Source: Mauremys mutica (taxonomy: Eukaryota > Chordata > Testudines > Geoemydidae). From it: a stretch of DNA of 64,000 bases. Made by a program: the position numbers and the translations under genes. The notes beneath the pieces were generated by a model. The model had not been told where the DNA came from, did not search any database, and saw only the letters and a list, made by a program, of their open reading frames with translations. The DNA is taken from NCBI RefSeq assembly GCF_020497125.1, contig NC_059079.1, positions 53,331,114-53,395,113 of the forward strand, written 5' to 3'. Of the stretch, positions 62,601 through 63,731 are shown one piece after another; the stretch's first letter is position 1, and every line of letters begins with the position of its first letter.

Positions 62601-63731
62601 CTTTGAACAACATTAAAATAATCTCTGTGGAATGACCTCAAAGAAGTGGTTGTGTGTTTGTTTTGGTTTGTGTGCTGTATGGTTTTACCCACCATAAATA
62701 TATACTGCATGTCCCACATTACTTACAAATTGGCATTTCGCTATGAAACAGCAAAATGATATACTTAACCACACAACCTCAACATATAACAGTCGTCTGA
62801 GTCTTAACTGATTAGTCATACACACCACTTAATACTAGTGTGCATCTATCTCCTTTCTCCCCCATCATAACGTCCTTGCCACAGACAAAGAGGGGGTACT
62901 TACTTGCCATCTTTGAACCACTGAATGACAGGAAAAGGGGAGCCTTTGACTCTACACTCCAGACTGGTCTCTTGGTTGAGGGTGACTGAAACTTCCCCTG
63001 GTGTGTCAGCACCTTTTATGTTTGGTGGAACTTGGAAAAAGAAATGTTACAATGAGAACTAAACATGGCTAACATGGTGACTAAATGTGGAAGACTTGCT
63101 GACAATGGTACTAACTGAACAGATTAAATCATGAAGGTCATGAGTTCAGGATGACCATGTAATCAGTATACCGTATGTAGCAAAGCTTCAACCTTAATTG
63201 TGAAAGTGAATGCTGCAGCTGCTGTTCTATAACACCTTTCTATTGTGCCTATGATCCTTCACATAGAAAGCAATTCTGCACAAGTGCTGGGGAACTGACT
63301 ATATGGCACAAGAAAATCTTTCTAGCCTGTCATCTGTGTTCCATTAGTAAAATATGCACAAGACACTAAGATAAAATATCTTATATCAGAATTCTGAGAT
63401 GGAAAGCAGCATTTTGTGTATGGTACCAAAAAGATGACAAAGTTAAAAAACATAAGATGTTATTGTGTGGAGAGATACTATATCCTGTATTTAACATGAC
63501 CAAAAAAACCCCTGCAATGTAATGACTTTAAGTACCATATACCATTTTTTCAGATTACCAACTTTAAAGAGCACAGTACTAACCTAGCACATCTACATTA
63601 AATAGCTTCTCAGAACTCCCTGCTATGTTAGTTGCTTTGCATGAATACTGTCCACCATCAGCAGCAGCAACCTTAAGGAACTTCAGTATCTTCCCATTGT
63701 GCAAAATCTGGAGAGTACTGCTTTCCACAAC
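173..63731 (-). CDS. HMCN1: Hemicentin-1, central Ig-domain array (partial gene, 29 exons in window)
   Basis: Hemicentin-1 is a very large secreted protein of basement membranes and cell-cell junctions; family members have an N-terminal VWA domain, over 40 Ig I-set domains, a nidogen-like G2F region, thrombospondin repeats and EGF modules. Only the Ig array is seen here. Twenty-nine exons (listed singly, w1 to w29 in transcription order) total 4,596 nt and join to 1,532 codons without a stop. They form 15 whole domains of about 91-106 residues plus a C-terminal half (W1) and an N-terminal half (W17). All whole domains keep both disulfide cysteines and the core tryptophan. Every junction between domains is phase 1. 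Sequons are visible in W3, W7, W9, W10, W11, W12, W15 and W17. The gene runs out of both window ends. HMCN2 is the alternative, but phrases and domain order fit HMCN1 as I remember it. Confidence 0.95.
361..1143. other. Intron w28-w29, nothing recognised
   Basis: 783 bp of AT-rich intron. I saw no clear repeat family or second coding sequence. Confidence 0.6.
1144..1257 (-). CDS. HMCN1: HMCN1 exon w28: C-terminal half of Ig domain W16
   Basis: A 114-nt phase 1-1 exon: [19 protein letters not shown] and [17 protein letters not shown]. It ends with T at a GTGAGC donor, so the first linker residue of the next domain is Leu, not Val. Confidence 0.93.
1692..2586. mobile_element. Non-autonomous DNA transposon with 87-bp inverted ends
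   Basis: Positions 1692-1778 and 2500-2586 are imperfect reverse complements of each other along their whole length; both ends begin tgactggaaattttcact and the inner ends read atcccttaaca. The 720-bp interior encodes nothing recognisable. I could not find a matching target-site duplication, so the superfamily is not assigned. Confidence 0.75.
2014..2077. repeat. Short tandem duplication inside the inverted-end element
   Basis: The phrase aggaggccatgggcctgtct and the shorter ggccatgggcc are repeated two to three times head to tail over about 60 bp. Confidence 0.7.
2732..2935 (-). CDS. HMCN1: HMCN1 exon w27: N-terminal half of Ig domain W16, long A-B region
   Basis: Phase 1-1, 204 nt, the longest half-domain exon. 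After [15 protein letters not shown] it has extra residues rich in Gly and charge (around [14 protein letters not shown]) before the cysteine in [25 protein letters not shown]; ends in RILPG-like LILPG at a GTGGGT donor. The extra stretch is also in the human protein as I recall it, so it is not an assembly artefact. Confidence 0.94.
3527..3800 (+). repeat. MIR-type CORE-SINE remnant
   Basis: Shows the familiar MIR phrases in order on the + strand: agctgtgtggccttgggtaa, gtcacttaac, ctctgtaaatgg, then acagtgcctagcacaatggg near the 3' end. Diverged, as expected for an ancient SINE shared by amniotes. Confidence 0.75.
3890..4830. other. Intron stretch with no recognised element
   Basis: AT-rich intronic DNA between a MIR remnant and a CR1 end. 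Open frames here lack codon-like features and I treat them as chance. Confidence 0.5.
4833..5781 (+). mobile_element. CR1 LINE, 5'-truncated 3' end
   Basis: Translated + strand has the C-terminal reverse-transcriptase tail typical of CR1 ORF2 ([20 protein letters not shown], then [20 protein letters not shown]), broken by frameshifts. The 3' end reads gactagatgacctcctgagg and closes with ttctat repeats as CR1 does. Dead copy. Confidence 0.9.
6474..6530 (+). repeat. CR1 LINE 3'-terminal fragment
   Basis: Only the last bases of a CR1 are present: actagattaaatgacctttg then tctacgattctatgat. Confidence 0.7.
6592..6877. mobile_element. Palindromic AGCGCT-rich MITE, PIF/Harbinger type
   Basis: Ends are inverted (ggctttggctacacttgca and tgcaagtgtagccaaggcc). 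The 286-bp body is full of agcgct and paired arms such as gggagagagctctccc. CAA stands at both flanks (6589-6591 and 6878-6880), a 3-bp duplication consistent with Harbinger-type insertion. A related, longer copy is at 44556-45411. Confidence 0.8.
7114..7478. mobile_element. hAT-type MITE
   Basis: Inverted ends ggttctcaacc (left) and ggttgagaaccgctg (right), with a body rich in cccc and gggcc. Flanks resemble each other (ctaagg, ccttaa) but I could not define a clean 8-bp duplication. Confidence 0.65.
7734..7788. repeat. Short palindromic MITE remnant
   Basis: Arms acttacatcagtgtaa and ttacaccagtgtaagtt pair around a short loop. This form (about 50 bp, acaccagtgtaa) is common in reptile DNA as I remember it. 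Confidence 0.55.
8025..8175 (-). CDS. HMCN1: HMCN1 exon w26: C-terminal half of Ig domain W15
   Basis: Phase 0 start at [14 protein letters not shown], then [17 protein letters not shown] and [17 protein letters not shown], ending phase 1 at a GTAAAG donor. Two inner AGs would also give plausible starts, but only the acceptor before CCTATT keeps frame with w25 and a full C' region. Confidence 0.93.
8176..9412. other. Intron w25-w26, nothing recognised
   Basis: 1.2 kb of unique-looking intron; the stretch 8770-9290 is somewhat richer in purines on the + strand. No repeat or gene recognised. Confidence 0.5.
9413..9558 (-). CDS. HMCN1: HMCN1 exon w25: N-terminal half of Ig domain W15
   Basis: Phase 1 start at [30 protein letters not shown] (sequon N-N-S and B-strand cysteine); AISWYKDGQ. 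Ends phase 0 directly after KDGQ at a GTCAGT donor, the least canonical donor in the set. Confidence 0.94.
9963..10330 (+). mobile_element. Turtle-type dispersed repeat, probably Penelope-like, longest copy
   Basis: Begins atcagaggggtagccgtgtt and carries gactaacagacgtattggag and catgagctttcgtgagtg, then tacccacttcgtcggatgca and about 200 bp of body. Other, shorter copies are at 21822, 38254 and 41644. Assignment to Penelope-like elements rests on memory of related longer copies encoding a GIY-YIG-type region; here no protein is seen. Confidence 0.75.
10632..10745 (-). CDS. HMCN1: HMCN1 exon w24: C-terminal half of Ig domain W14
   Basis: A 114-nt phase 1-1 exon: [20 protein letters not shown] and [17 protein letters not shown]. 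It ends with A, so the next linker starts with Ile (IPP). Donor GTAAGT. No long open frame marks it. Confidence 0.94.
12558..12800 (-). repeat. CR1-type LINE fragment inside the Tigger-like element
   Basis: Shares the phrases ccatactaggtcaaaccaa, ggtccatc, cagtggccaatgcca and cccatcctggctaatag with the larger CR1 at 16423-17302, same orientation. 3' region only. Confidence 0.75.
12995..13216. mobile_element. hAT-type MITE with perfect 8-bp duplication
   Basis: 222 bp, flanked by AATTAACC at 12987-12994 and 13217-13224. The right end reads aaagtttgagaaccactg and the left ggtgggggtctcaaactggg, inverted relatives. Same family as 58777-60124. Confidence 0.85.
13556..14160. repeat. C-rich degenerate repeat block with inverted arms
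   Basis: The + strand is dominated by runs such as ccccctgactgcccccc with little G until 13960. Then ccaggagcagccctggacag (about 13969) recurs inverted as ctgtccagggctgctcctag (about 14119), framing a 150-bp GC-rich hairpin. The long proline-rich or glycine-rich open frames on either strand follow from the base bias. Confidence 0.6.
14345..15022. other. Intron stretch, nothing recognised
   Basis: AT-rich DNA between the Tigger-like element and exon w23; contains the phrase gagatcctgggatgaaaaatgc, a possible remnant of an old reptile repeat. Confidence 0.45.
15023..15196 (-). CDS. HMCN1: HMCN1 exon w23: N-terminal half of Ig domain W14
   Basis: Phase 1-1, 174 nt. The linker is [12 protein letters not shown]; cysteine in [27 protein letters not shown]; ends in the Gly of RILPG at a GTAATT donor. 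Confidence 0.95.
16057..16248 (-). CDS. HMCN1: HMCN1 exon w22: C-terminal part of Ig domain W13
   Basis: Phase 1-1, 192 nt. Completes Gly then [35 protein letters not shown] and [17 protein letters not shown]. Donor GTAAGT. Takes the tryptophan that is missing from w21. Confidence 0.94.
16423..17302 (-). mobile_element. CR1-type LINE, 3' region, minus orientation
   Basis: Minus-strand translation shows a CR1 ORF2 C-terminus ([30 protein letters not shown]). The sequence continues upstream to about 17.3 kb with frameshifts. It lies in the intron between w21 and w22. Confidence 0.85.
17638..17724 (-). CDS. HMCN1: HMCN1 exon w21: N-terminal part of Ig domain W13
   Basis: The smallest exon seen (87 nt, phase 1-1): [26 protein letters not shown] (B-strand cysteine) and EVI plus one base of Gly. 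Donor GTAAGG. The exon stops only a few residues after the cysteine, the earliest split in the array. Confidence 0.93.
17795..18026. mobile_element. PIF/Harbinger-type MITE, right part missing
   Basis: Left part forms a hairpin (tggtataactacatcactca against gagtgccgtagttatacc). Downstream gtgggagagcttctccc and ggagagctctcaccc match the body of the complete relative at 37031-37326. No right terminal repeat or 3-bp duplication found. Confidence 0.65.
18959..19012 (+). repeat. 27-bp tandem duplication
   Basis: ggttaggttctctgaagtat occurs twice head to tail, separated by aggaca. Confidence 0.8.
19097..20237 (+). mobile_element. Solo LTR of an endogenous retrovirus
   Basis: Starts TGTGACATTG and ends near CGAACCA. 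It has a TATAAAAG box at 19554 and a poly(A) signal AATAAA at 19840, the order U3-R-U5 expects on the + strand. No internal gag, pol or env, so it is a solo LTR. I could not identify a target-site duplication, and the right end is approximate. Confidence 0.75.
20238..21807. other. Intron stretch, nothing recognised
   Basis: 1.6 kb of AT-rich intron without a clear repeat family; no credible coding sequence. Confidence 0.45.
21822..21906 (-). mobile_element. Turtle-type (Penelope-like) repeat, short copy with 14-bp duplication
   Basis: 85 bp reading tagtctataaggtgccacag and ending ggctacccctctga, the reverse complement of the 9963 copy. Flanked by CACTTTCTAGAAAT at 21808-21821 and 21907-21920. 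Confidence 0.85.
22392..22595. mobile_element. Harbinger-type MITE fragment
   Basis: Contains repeated agcacactag words and ends tgttcatctaaacaagccc followed by TAA, the usual Harbinger flank. The left end is not certain. Confidence 0.5.
22686..22799 (-). CDS. HMCN1: HMCN1 exon w20: C-terminal half of Ig domain W12
   Basis: A 114-nt phase 1-1 exon reading [20 protein letters not shown] and [17 protein letters not shown]. Donor GTAAGT. Same length, phase and split point as w24 and w28. Confidence 0.94.
22980..23150. repeat. Old palindromic reptile MITE remnant
   Basis: Carries aaactcccattgattacact, then tttacgcctgtgcttaactt and ttcccattggagtcagtgg. Related words (cccattggagtcaatg, gcacatgcttaac) recur at 47731, 49313, 50900 and 61560. 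Confidence 0.55.
23165..25988. other. Intron stretch, nothing recognised
   Basis: 2.8 kb between an old MITE remnant and exon w19. Several open frames of 60-140 codons overlap in both strands at 24.2-25.4 kb, but none shows a family motif. Confidence 0.45.
25989..26156 (-). CDS. HMCN1: HMCN1 exon w19: N-terminal half of Ig domain W12
   Basis: Phase 1 start at [16 protein letters not shown] (sequon N-I-S); cysteine in [27 protein letters not shown] (sequon N-S-S). Ends phase 1 in the Gly of RILSG at a GTACAG donor. Confidence 0.94.
26157..27430. other. Intron stretch, nothing recognised
   Basis: AT-rich DNA with a pyrimidine-rich patch near 26930-26990 (tctctctttctctcccttt). No gene or repeat family recognised. 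Confidence 0.45.
27440..27880 (+). repeat. Ancient LINE-like (L3/L2-type) remnant
   Basis: Wording such as aggtttggttttaacctgta, tttgcatcctgactacttga and tttgtgctttaatctatgta then gtgcctagagcatgtgatag resembles the 3' region of old L3/L2-group LINEs on the + strand. Heavily diverged. Confidence 0.45.
27986..28267 (-). CDS. HMCN1: HMCN1 exon w18: complete Ig domain W11 in one exon
   Basis: A 282-nt phase 1-1 exon. The linker is VRPTILNSG; sequon N-V-S and cysteine in [40 protein letters not shown]; ends DLNIH at a GTGAGT donor. It is the third domain in the window encoded by a single exon. Confidence 0.95.
28787..28970 (-). mobile_element. CR1 LINE 3' end, piece 1 (split by LTR)
   Basis: Minus-strand CR1 3' end: starts catagaattataggactgca and runs through ggtcatctagcctagtcccc to cagtgcttaactac. 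It continues at 30026 after the inserted LTR. Confidence 0.85.
28971..30020 (+). mobile_element. Solo LTR inserted in a CR1, with 5-bp duplication
   Basis: 1,050 bp starting TGTGATGCAT and ending CGGTCACA (TG...CA). ACTAC flanks it at 28966-28970 and 30021-30025. A TATAAAAG box lies at 29359 and AATAAA at 29646, so the LTR reads on the + strand, opposite to HMCN1. No retroviral genes are present. Confidence 0.88.
29611..29637 (+). repeat. (TC)n microsatellite
   Basis: About 13 perfect TC units inside the LTR, shortly before its poly(A) signal. Confidence 0.95.
30026..31130 (-). mobile_element. CR1 LINE, piece 2 (RT region)
   Basis: Continuation of the CR1 at 28787. The minus strand encodes [20 protein letters not shown] and [20 protein letters not shown], the CR1 ORF2 C-terminal region, followed upstream by more frameshifted ORF2 sequence to about 31.1 kb. 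Inactive. Confidence 0.85.
31735..31896 (-). CDS. HMCN1: HMCN1 exon w17: C-terminal half of Ig domain W10
   Basis: Phase 1 start completes Ser, then [14 protein letters not shown]. Carries [19 protein letters not shown] and the F-strand cysteine in YMC; the canonical Asp-x-Gly-x-Tyr is D-A-A-S-Y. A sequon N-S-S spans the exon junction. Ends phase 1 at a GTAGGT donor. Confidence 0.95.
32022..32243. mobile_element. MITE with about 30-bp inverted ends
   Basis: Left end acccaaattttcaaacttgg then atgcctaa; right end ttaggcacctgagtgtgaaa then atttaggcc, an imperfect inverted copy. Internal part has no coding content. Confidence 0.65.
33002..33124 (-). CDS. HMCN1: HMCN1 exon w16: N-terminal half of Ig domain W10
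   Basis: Phase 1 start at [14 protein letters not shown]; cysteine in [12 protein letters not shown]; tryptophan in LTWKKN. Ends phase 1 in a split Ser codon at a GTGAGT donor. The turn after Trp is KKN rather than KDG. Confidence 0.94.
33125..34479. other. Intron stretch, nothing recognised
   Basis: No repeat family recognised; four overlapping open frames at 33.16-33.49 kb on both strands look like chance in a GC-richer patch. Confidence 0.45.
34488..34610. mobile_element. 123-bp hAT-like MITE, copy 1
   Basis: Perfectly paired ends tagggtgaccagat and atctggtcaccc plus ta. Flanks GTTGGATG (34480-34487) and TTTGGATG (34611-34618) match at seven of eight bases. The copy at 41167 has the same length and opposite orientation. 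Confidence 0.85.
34625..36132. other. Intron stretch, nothing recognised
   Basis: 1.5 kb AT-rich intron upstream in position of exon w15; no family recognised. Confidence 0.45.
36133..36229 (-). CDS. HMCN1: HMCN1 exon w15: C-terminal part of Ig domain W9
   Basis: Short 97-nt exon, phase 0 to 1, reading [14 protein letters not shown], then [18 protein letters not shown]. Donor GTAAGT. It lacks an ATG-initiated frame of useful length and was found by the TGRYTC motif. Confidence 0.94.
36574..36749 (-). CDS. HMCN1: HMCN1 exon w14: N-terminal part of Ig domain W9
   Basis: Phase 1 start at [16 protein letters not shown] with sequon N-V-S; cysteine in [27 protein letters not shown]. Runs unusually far into the domain and ends phase 0 after GSVLK at a GTAAAG donor. 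Confidence 0.95.
37031..37326. mobile_element. Complete PIF/Harbinger-type MITE with TAA duplication
   Basis: 296 bp with ends ggctatgtcttcactatg and ctagtgtagacaaagcc. TAA flanks both sides (37028-37030, 37327-37329). The body has gggagagagctctcc and cgacatagc words typical of the family. Confidence 0.85.
38254..38416. mobile_element. Turtle-type (Penelope-like) repeat as a head-to-head inverted pair
   Basis: Two copies of the same end point away from a 10-bp centre (ttcgtgggtg): gactaacagacgtattggag on the left arm and ctccaatacgtctgttagtc on the right, paired over about 65 bp. The insert is flanked by TCTTGTGAGTAA at 38242-38253 and 38417-38428, so it landed as one unit. Confidence 0.88.
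38443..38613 (+). repeat. tRNA-derived SINE, 5'-truncated
   Basis: Begins inside the tRNA-like head (gcattggcctgctaaacccc), has a B-box-like ggttgtgagttcaatcc, then the body acttagggatctggggcaaa and a CR1-like tail ggactggattcgatgacctt and cagttctatgagatagg. Compare the full copy at 53205-53385. Confidence 0.8.
39250..39335 (+). repeat. Short dispersed repeat remnant
   Basis: agcactgtgtagctcgaaag, then agttggtccaataaaaggta and ttacctcttccac. I recall this phrase as widespread in turtle and crocodilian DNA; the structure parallels the end of the Penelope-like family, but the link is unproven. Confidence 0.5.
39345..40200. other. Intron stretch with a possible L2 trace
   Basis: Mostly unrecognised. 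Near 39915-40140 phrases such as ccctaaccatctcggcccca and caaagtattctctccttctc resemble old L2-type LINE sequence. Confidence 0.35.
40489..40612 (-). CDS. HMCN1: HMCN1 exon w13: C-terminal half of Ig domain W8
   Basis: Phase 0 start at [15 protein letters not shown]-strand motif [24 protein letters not shown]. Ends phase 1 at a GTGAGC donor. Confidence 0.95.
40860..41158 (+). repeat. L2-like LINE 3' end
   Basis: Reads ctctgcttggaacaatctcc, tttcaaatctctccttaaaa, tctacttcttccaggaatca and ends in ctgtatggtgctatatacat, which fits the 3' end of L2-type LINEs. A similar stretch is at 60500-61110. Confidence 0.6.
41167..41289. mobile_element. 123-bp hAT-like MITE, copy 2, perfect 8-bp duplication
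   Basis: Ends tagggtgaccagatgtcccg and ggtcacccta; CTAGTTAT flanks it at 41159-41166 and 41290-41297. Same family and exact length as 34488-34610. Confidence 0.9.
41644..41774 (-). mobile_element. Turtle-type (Penelope-like) repeat with 13-bp duplication
   Basis: 131 bp starting tagttgcatccgacgaagtg and ending ggctactcctctgatac. CTACCAACATAGG stands at 41631-41643 and 41775-41787. The part between gctcatgt and ctgttagtc is altered relative to other copies. Confidence 0.88.
41938..42089 (-). CDS. HMCN1: HMCN1 exon w12: N-terminal half of Ig domain W8
   Basis: Phase 1 start at [11 protein letters not shown]; cysteine in [28 protein letters not shown]. Ends phase 0 after Gln at a GTAACT donor. 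The SSFSDGLQ phrase is one of the clearest HMCN1 signatures here. Confidence 0.95.
42090..43900. other. Intron stretch, nothing recognised
   Basis: 1.8 kb of AT-rich DNA without repeat signature. Low-complexity is absent, so part may be conserved noncoding DNA, but that cannot be judged from one sequence. Confidence 0.4.
43943..44080. promoter_or_regulatory. Possible cis element: perfect 14-bp inverted repeat with nuclear-receptor-like half-sites
   Basis: aataatgaccttgg (43943-43956) and ccaaggtcattatt (44067-44080) are exact reverse complements 110 bp apart. Each holds an AGGTCA half-site with a CA-rich extension. The interval also has paired attaat words. Regulatory function is inference only; it could be a worn MITE. 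Confidence 0.3.
44556..45411. mobile_element. Long Harbinger-type non-autonomous element
   Basis: 856 bp with ends gggtttggctacacttgcag and ctctcaagtgtagccaagcc plus c, agcgct-rich near both ends. Flanks are AAA and ATA, so the 3-bp duplication is imperfect. The middle holds a direct repeat of catcacaacaaaacaaagag-type sequence near 45100-45150. No transposase. Confidence 0.75.
45611..45787 (-). CDS. HMCN1: HMCN1 exon w11: C-terminal part of Ig domain W7
   Basis: Phase 1 start completes Ala then [11 protein letters not shown]. Reads [14 protein letters not shown] and S-D-T-G-I-Y-K-C, ending LQVH in phase 1 at a GTAAGT donor. The KDG turn is KDS in this domain. Confidence 0.94.
45788..48486. 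other. Intron w10-w11, nearly repeat-free
   Basis: 2.7 kb. One GT-rich patch (46950-47025) and a short old-MITE phrase (cccattggagtcaatgag, about 47768). Nothing else recognised. Confidence 0.45.
48487..48588 (-). CDS. HMCN1: HMCN1 exon w10: N-terminal part of Ig domain W7
   Basis: Short 102-nt exon, phase 1-1. The linker is [10 protein letters not shown] rather than VPP because the split codon is G-AA. Contains a sequon N-E-T and the cysteine in [12 protein letters not shown]. Ends before the core tryptophan at a GTACGT donor. Too short and ATG-poor to appear as a long open frame. Confidence 0.93.
48589..50017. other. Intron w9-w10, nothing recognised
   Basis: 1.4 kb; a worn MITE phrase (caactcccattgaagtcact) near 49320. 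No gene. Confidence 0.45.
50018..50141 (-). CDS. HMCN1: HMCN1 exon w9: C-terminal half of Ig domain W6
   Basis: Phase 0 start reads [16 protein letters not shown]-strand motif E-D-A-G-R-Y-T-C, then [17 protein letters not shown]. Ends phase 1 at a GTAATG donor. The acceptor chosen is the CAG before CTGGAG, which keeps frame with w8. Confidence 0.94.
50142..51049. other. Intron w8-w9, nothing recognised
   Basis: About 0.9 kb; overlapping open frames on both strands have no domain motif and are taken as chance. Confidence 0.45.
51050..51204 (-). CDS. HMCN1: HMCN1 exon w8: N-terminal half of Ig domain W6
   Basis: Starts phase 1 at [13 protein letters not shown]; cysteine in [20 protein letters not shown]. 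Ends phase 0 after GNIR at a GTAAGC donor. Confidence 0.94.
51455..51624 (-). CDS. HMCN1: HMCN1 exon w7: C-terminal part of Ig domain W5
   Basis: Starts phase 2, completing Met, then [15 protein letters not shown]. Carries [10 protein letters not shown] and S-D-T-G-R-Y-K-C, and ends TVH in phase 1 at a GTACGT donor. The intron between w7 and w8 is only 250 bp, the shortest in the window. Confidence 0.94.
51625..52275. other. Intron w6-w7 with an old MITE remnant
   Basis: A purine-rich patch at 51800-51990 gives chance open frames. At 52100-52166 the phrase aaaattctgaccccactgaa with gttttgccattggcttcagc is a worn palindromic reptile MITE. Confidence 0.45.
52276..52384 (-). CDS. HMCN1: HMCN1 exon w6: N-terminal part of Ig domain W5
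   Basis: Starts phase 1 at [11 protein letters not shown]-strand cysteine in LELDCPATG; ends in PPPTI plus two bases of a Met codon (phase 2) at a GTAAGG donor. The split falls just before the core tryptophan, which is in the next exon. Confidence 0.93.
52385..53195. other. Intron w5-w6, nothing recognised
   Basis: 0.8 kb of intron with no repeat family recognised before the SINE. Confidence 0.45.
53205..53385 (-). repeat. tRNA-derived SINE, full length, minus orientation
   Basis: On the minus strand it opens ggagggatagctcagtggtt (A-box region), then gagcattggcctgctaaacc and B-box-like ggttgtgagtacaatcc. The body aaggatctggggtaaaaatt leads to a CR1-like tail ggactcaatgacctttcaag and gatat repeats. 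It fits the tRNA-derived SINE class of turtles as I remember it. Confidence 0.85.
53628..53909 (-). CDS. HMCN1: HMCN1 exon w5: complete Ig domain W4 in one exon
   Basis: A 282-nt phase 1-1 exon. Reads VPPVIEGG, then [11 protein letters not shown] with the B-strand cysteine, [22 protein letters not shown] and A-D-R-G-Q-Y-I-C, ending VEIL at a GTGCGTG donor. It follows w4 with no intron inside the domain. Confidence 0.95.
54750..55533 (+). pseudogene. Harbinger (HARBI1-like) transposase remnant
   Basis: Frame 1 reads [14 protein letters not shown] then [20 protein letters not shown] and [11 protein letters not shown], the DDE region of PIF/Harbinger transposases, with a stop right after MP. 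A second frame continues ([15 protein letters not shown], then [10 protein letters not shown]), is cut by the hAT MITE at 55110, and resumes as [17 protein letters not shown] and ends FEAESH. Stop, frameshift and insertion show it is dead. N-terminal DNA-binding part and the Myb-like partner are absent. Confidence 0.85.
55110..55331. mobile_element. hAT-type MITE nested in the Harbinger element
   Basis: 222 bp with ends caggggcggctctagg and ggagccggccctg. CCTATGCT at 55102-55109 and 55332-55339 is a perfect 8-bp duplication. Same family as 58131-58372. GC-rich, with ccgcccc and gcgcgc words. Confidence 0.92.
56700..57064. other. Intron stretch before exon w4, nothing recognised
   Basis: About 365 bp; G-rich start (56706-56755), otherwise unremarkable. 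Confidence 0.45.
57065..57343 (-). CDS. HMCN1: HMCN1 exon w4: complete Ig domain W3 in one exon
   Basis: A 279-nt phase 1-1 exon encoding a whole Ig domain: VPPTIKGG linker, LECETRG cysteine, ITWYKDGHP tryptophan, [10 protein letters not shown] and S-D-S-A-K-Y-T-C. The usual glycine two before the tyrosine is Ala. A sequon N-I-T sits near residue 9. Donor is GTAAAG. The ORF wording closely matches a human HMCN1 domain that I recall as also starting VPPMIKG. Confidence 0.95.
57344..58122. other. Intron stretch, mostly unrecognised
   Basis: 57345-57730 may hold a worn LINE trace (gaatttaataagaaaaggcc). 57780-57940 carries aaataaagtcacgtacttat and ggcacttaggagccttgatt, an old MITE-like phrase. 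Confidence 0.4.
58131..58372. mobile_element. hAT-type MITE with perfect 8-bp duplication
   Basis: 242 bp, ends cagggccggatccag and ctggagccagctctg. CCTCCTCT flanks it at 58123-58130 and 58373-58380. Shares tgctgccccaagc and gccgccccaagca words with the nested copy at 55110. Confidence 0.92.
58777..60124. mobile_element. hAT-type MITE split by a CR1 LINE
   Basis: Left part cagtagttctcaaacttttg to about 58848, right part from about 60056 ending cagtttgagaactg. Flanks GACTACAT (58769-58776) and GACTACAC (60125-60132) match at seven of eight bases. Same family as 12995-13216. Confidence 0.8.
58850..60055 (-). mobile_element. CR1 LINE 3' end with a 192-codon open RT tail
   Basis: Minus-strand open frame at 59285-59863 encodes [40 protein letters not shown] and [20 protein letters not shown], the C-terminus of CR1 ORF2, followed by a 3' UTR with agactagatgatcat-type wording (58862-58910). 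A frameshift separates it from the upstream frame at 59856-60149. It is the least decayed CR1 here. Confidence 0.9.
60500..61110 (+). repeat. L2-like LINE remnant
   Basis: Contains tttgccagcacatcactgtc, aaatggaaggctctcctccc, ttcaaacccattcctcccag and the 3' phrase ctctgtttgtaaagcaccag with ttgtgctatatatgtgaa. Fits an L2-type 3' region; no open frame of length. Confidence 0.6.
61140..61390. repeat. Two old MITE remnants in tandem
   Basis: gggccagatcctcagctggc with tagagttacacca, then ttttacactggtgtaattcc and gatctacactggcataaatt. Palindrome words of the same kind as 7734-7788. Confidence 0.5.
61553..61690. mobile_element. Palindromic old MITE
   Basis: Ends pair: aggtcccgttcctgcaaaga on the left, and ctttgcaggaccagggcctt on the right. 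Inside, gcacatgcttaactt pairs with aaattaagcatatac. Lies 70 bp from exon w3. Confidence 0.7.
61762..61916 (-). CDS. HMCN1: HMCN1 exon w3: C-terminal half of Ig domain W2
   Basis: Starts phase 2 and completes Lys, then reads [12 protein letters not shown]. The F-strand motif is L-D-K-G-R-Y-Q-C. Ends phase 1 after LIVH at a GTAAAT donor. The acceptor phase was chosen because only this frame joins w2 without a stop. Confidence 0.92.
62052..62205 (-). repeat. MIR-type CORE-SINE remnant, minus orientation
   Basis: Typical antisense MIR phrases: tattcccattttacagaaga, aaccaaggcacaaaa, ccaaggtcacacagtatgtc, agtggcagagccaggcat. Confidence 0.8.
62904..63030 (-). CDS. HMCN1: HMCN1 exon w2: N-terminal half of Ig domain W2
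   Basis: Starts phase 1 with the split Val codon of VPPNIKG. Contains the B-strand cysteine (LECRV) and core tryptophan (IQWFKDGK). Ends phase 2 inside the Lys codon at a GTAAGT donor, directly after the KDG turn. Confidence 0.93.
63031..63583. other. Intron w1-w2, nothing recognised
   Basis: 553 bp AT-rich intron with no repeat family recognised. Confidence 0.5.
63584..63731 (-). CDS. HMCN1: HMCN1 exon w1: C-terminal half of Ig domain W1
   Basis: First exon in the window in transcription order. It starts in phase 0 after a pyrimidine-rich acceptor and opens [10 protein letters not shown]. It carries the D-G-G-Q-Y-S-C motif (F-strand cysteine) and N-I-A-G, and ends phase 1 at a GTTAGT donor. 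The N-terminal half of this domain lies beyond the right edge. Confidence 0.9.

Noticed and set aside
173..63731. HMCN2 instead of HMCN1
   Set aside because: Phrases such as [23 protein letters not shown] and [15 protein letters not shown], and their order, match HMCN1 as remembered; a database search would be decisive.
173..63731. Titin, obscurin or perlecan as source of the Ig array
   Set aside because: The uniform VPPxI linkers, A-x-N-x-A-G motif and phase 1 borders fit hemicentin; no Fn3, LDL-A or laminin modules are interspersed.
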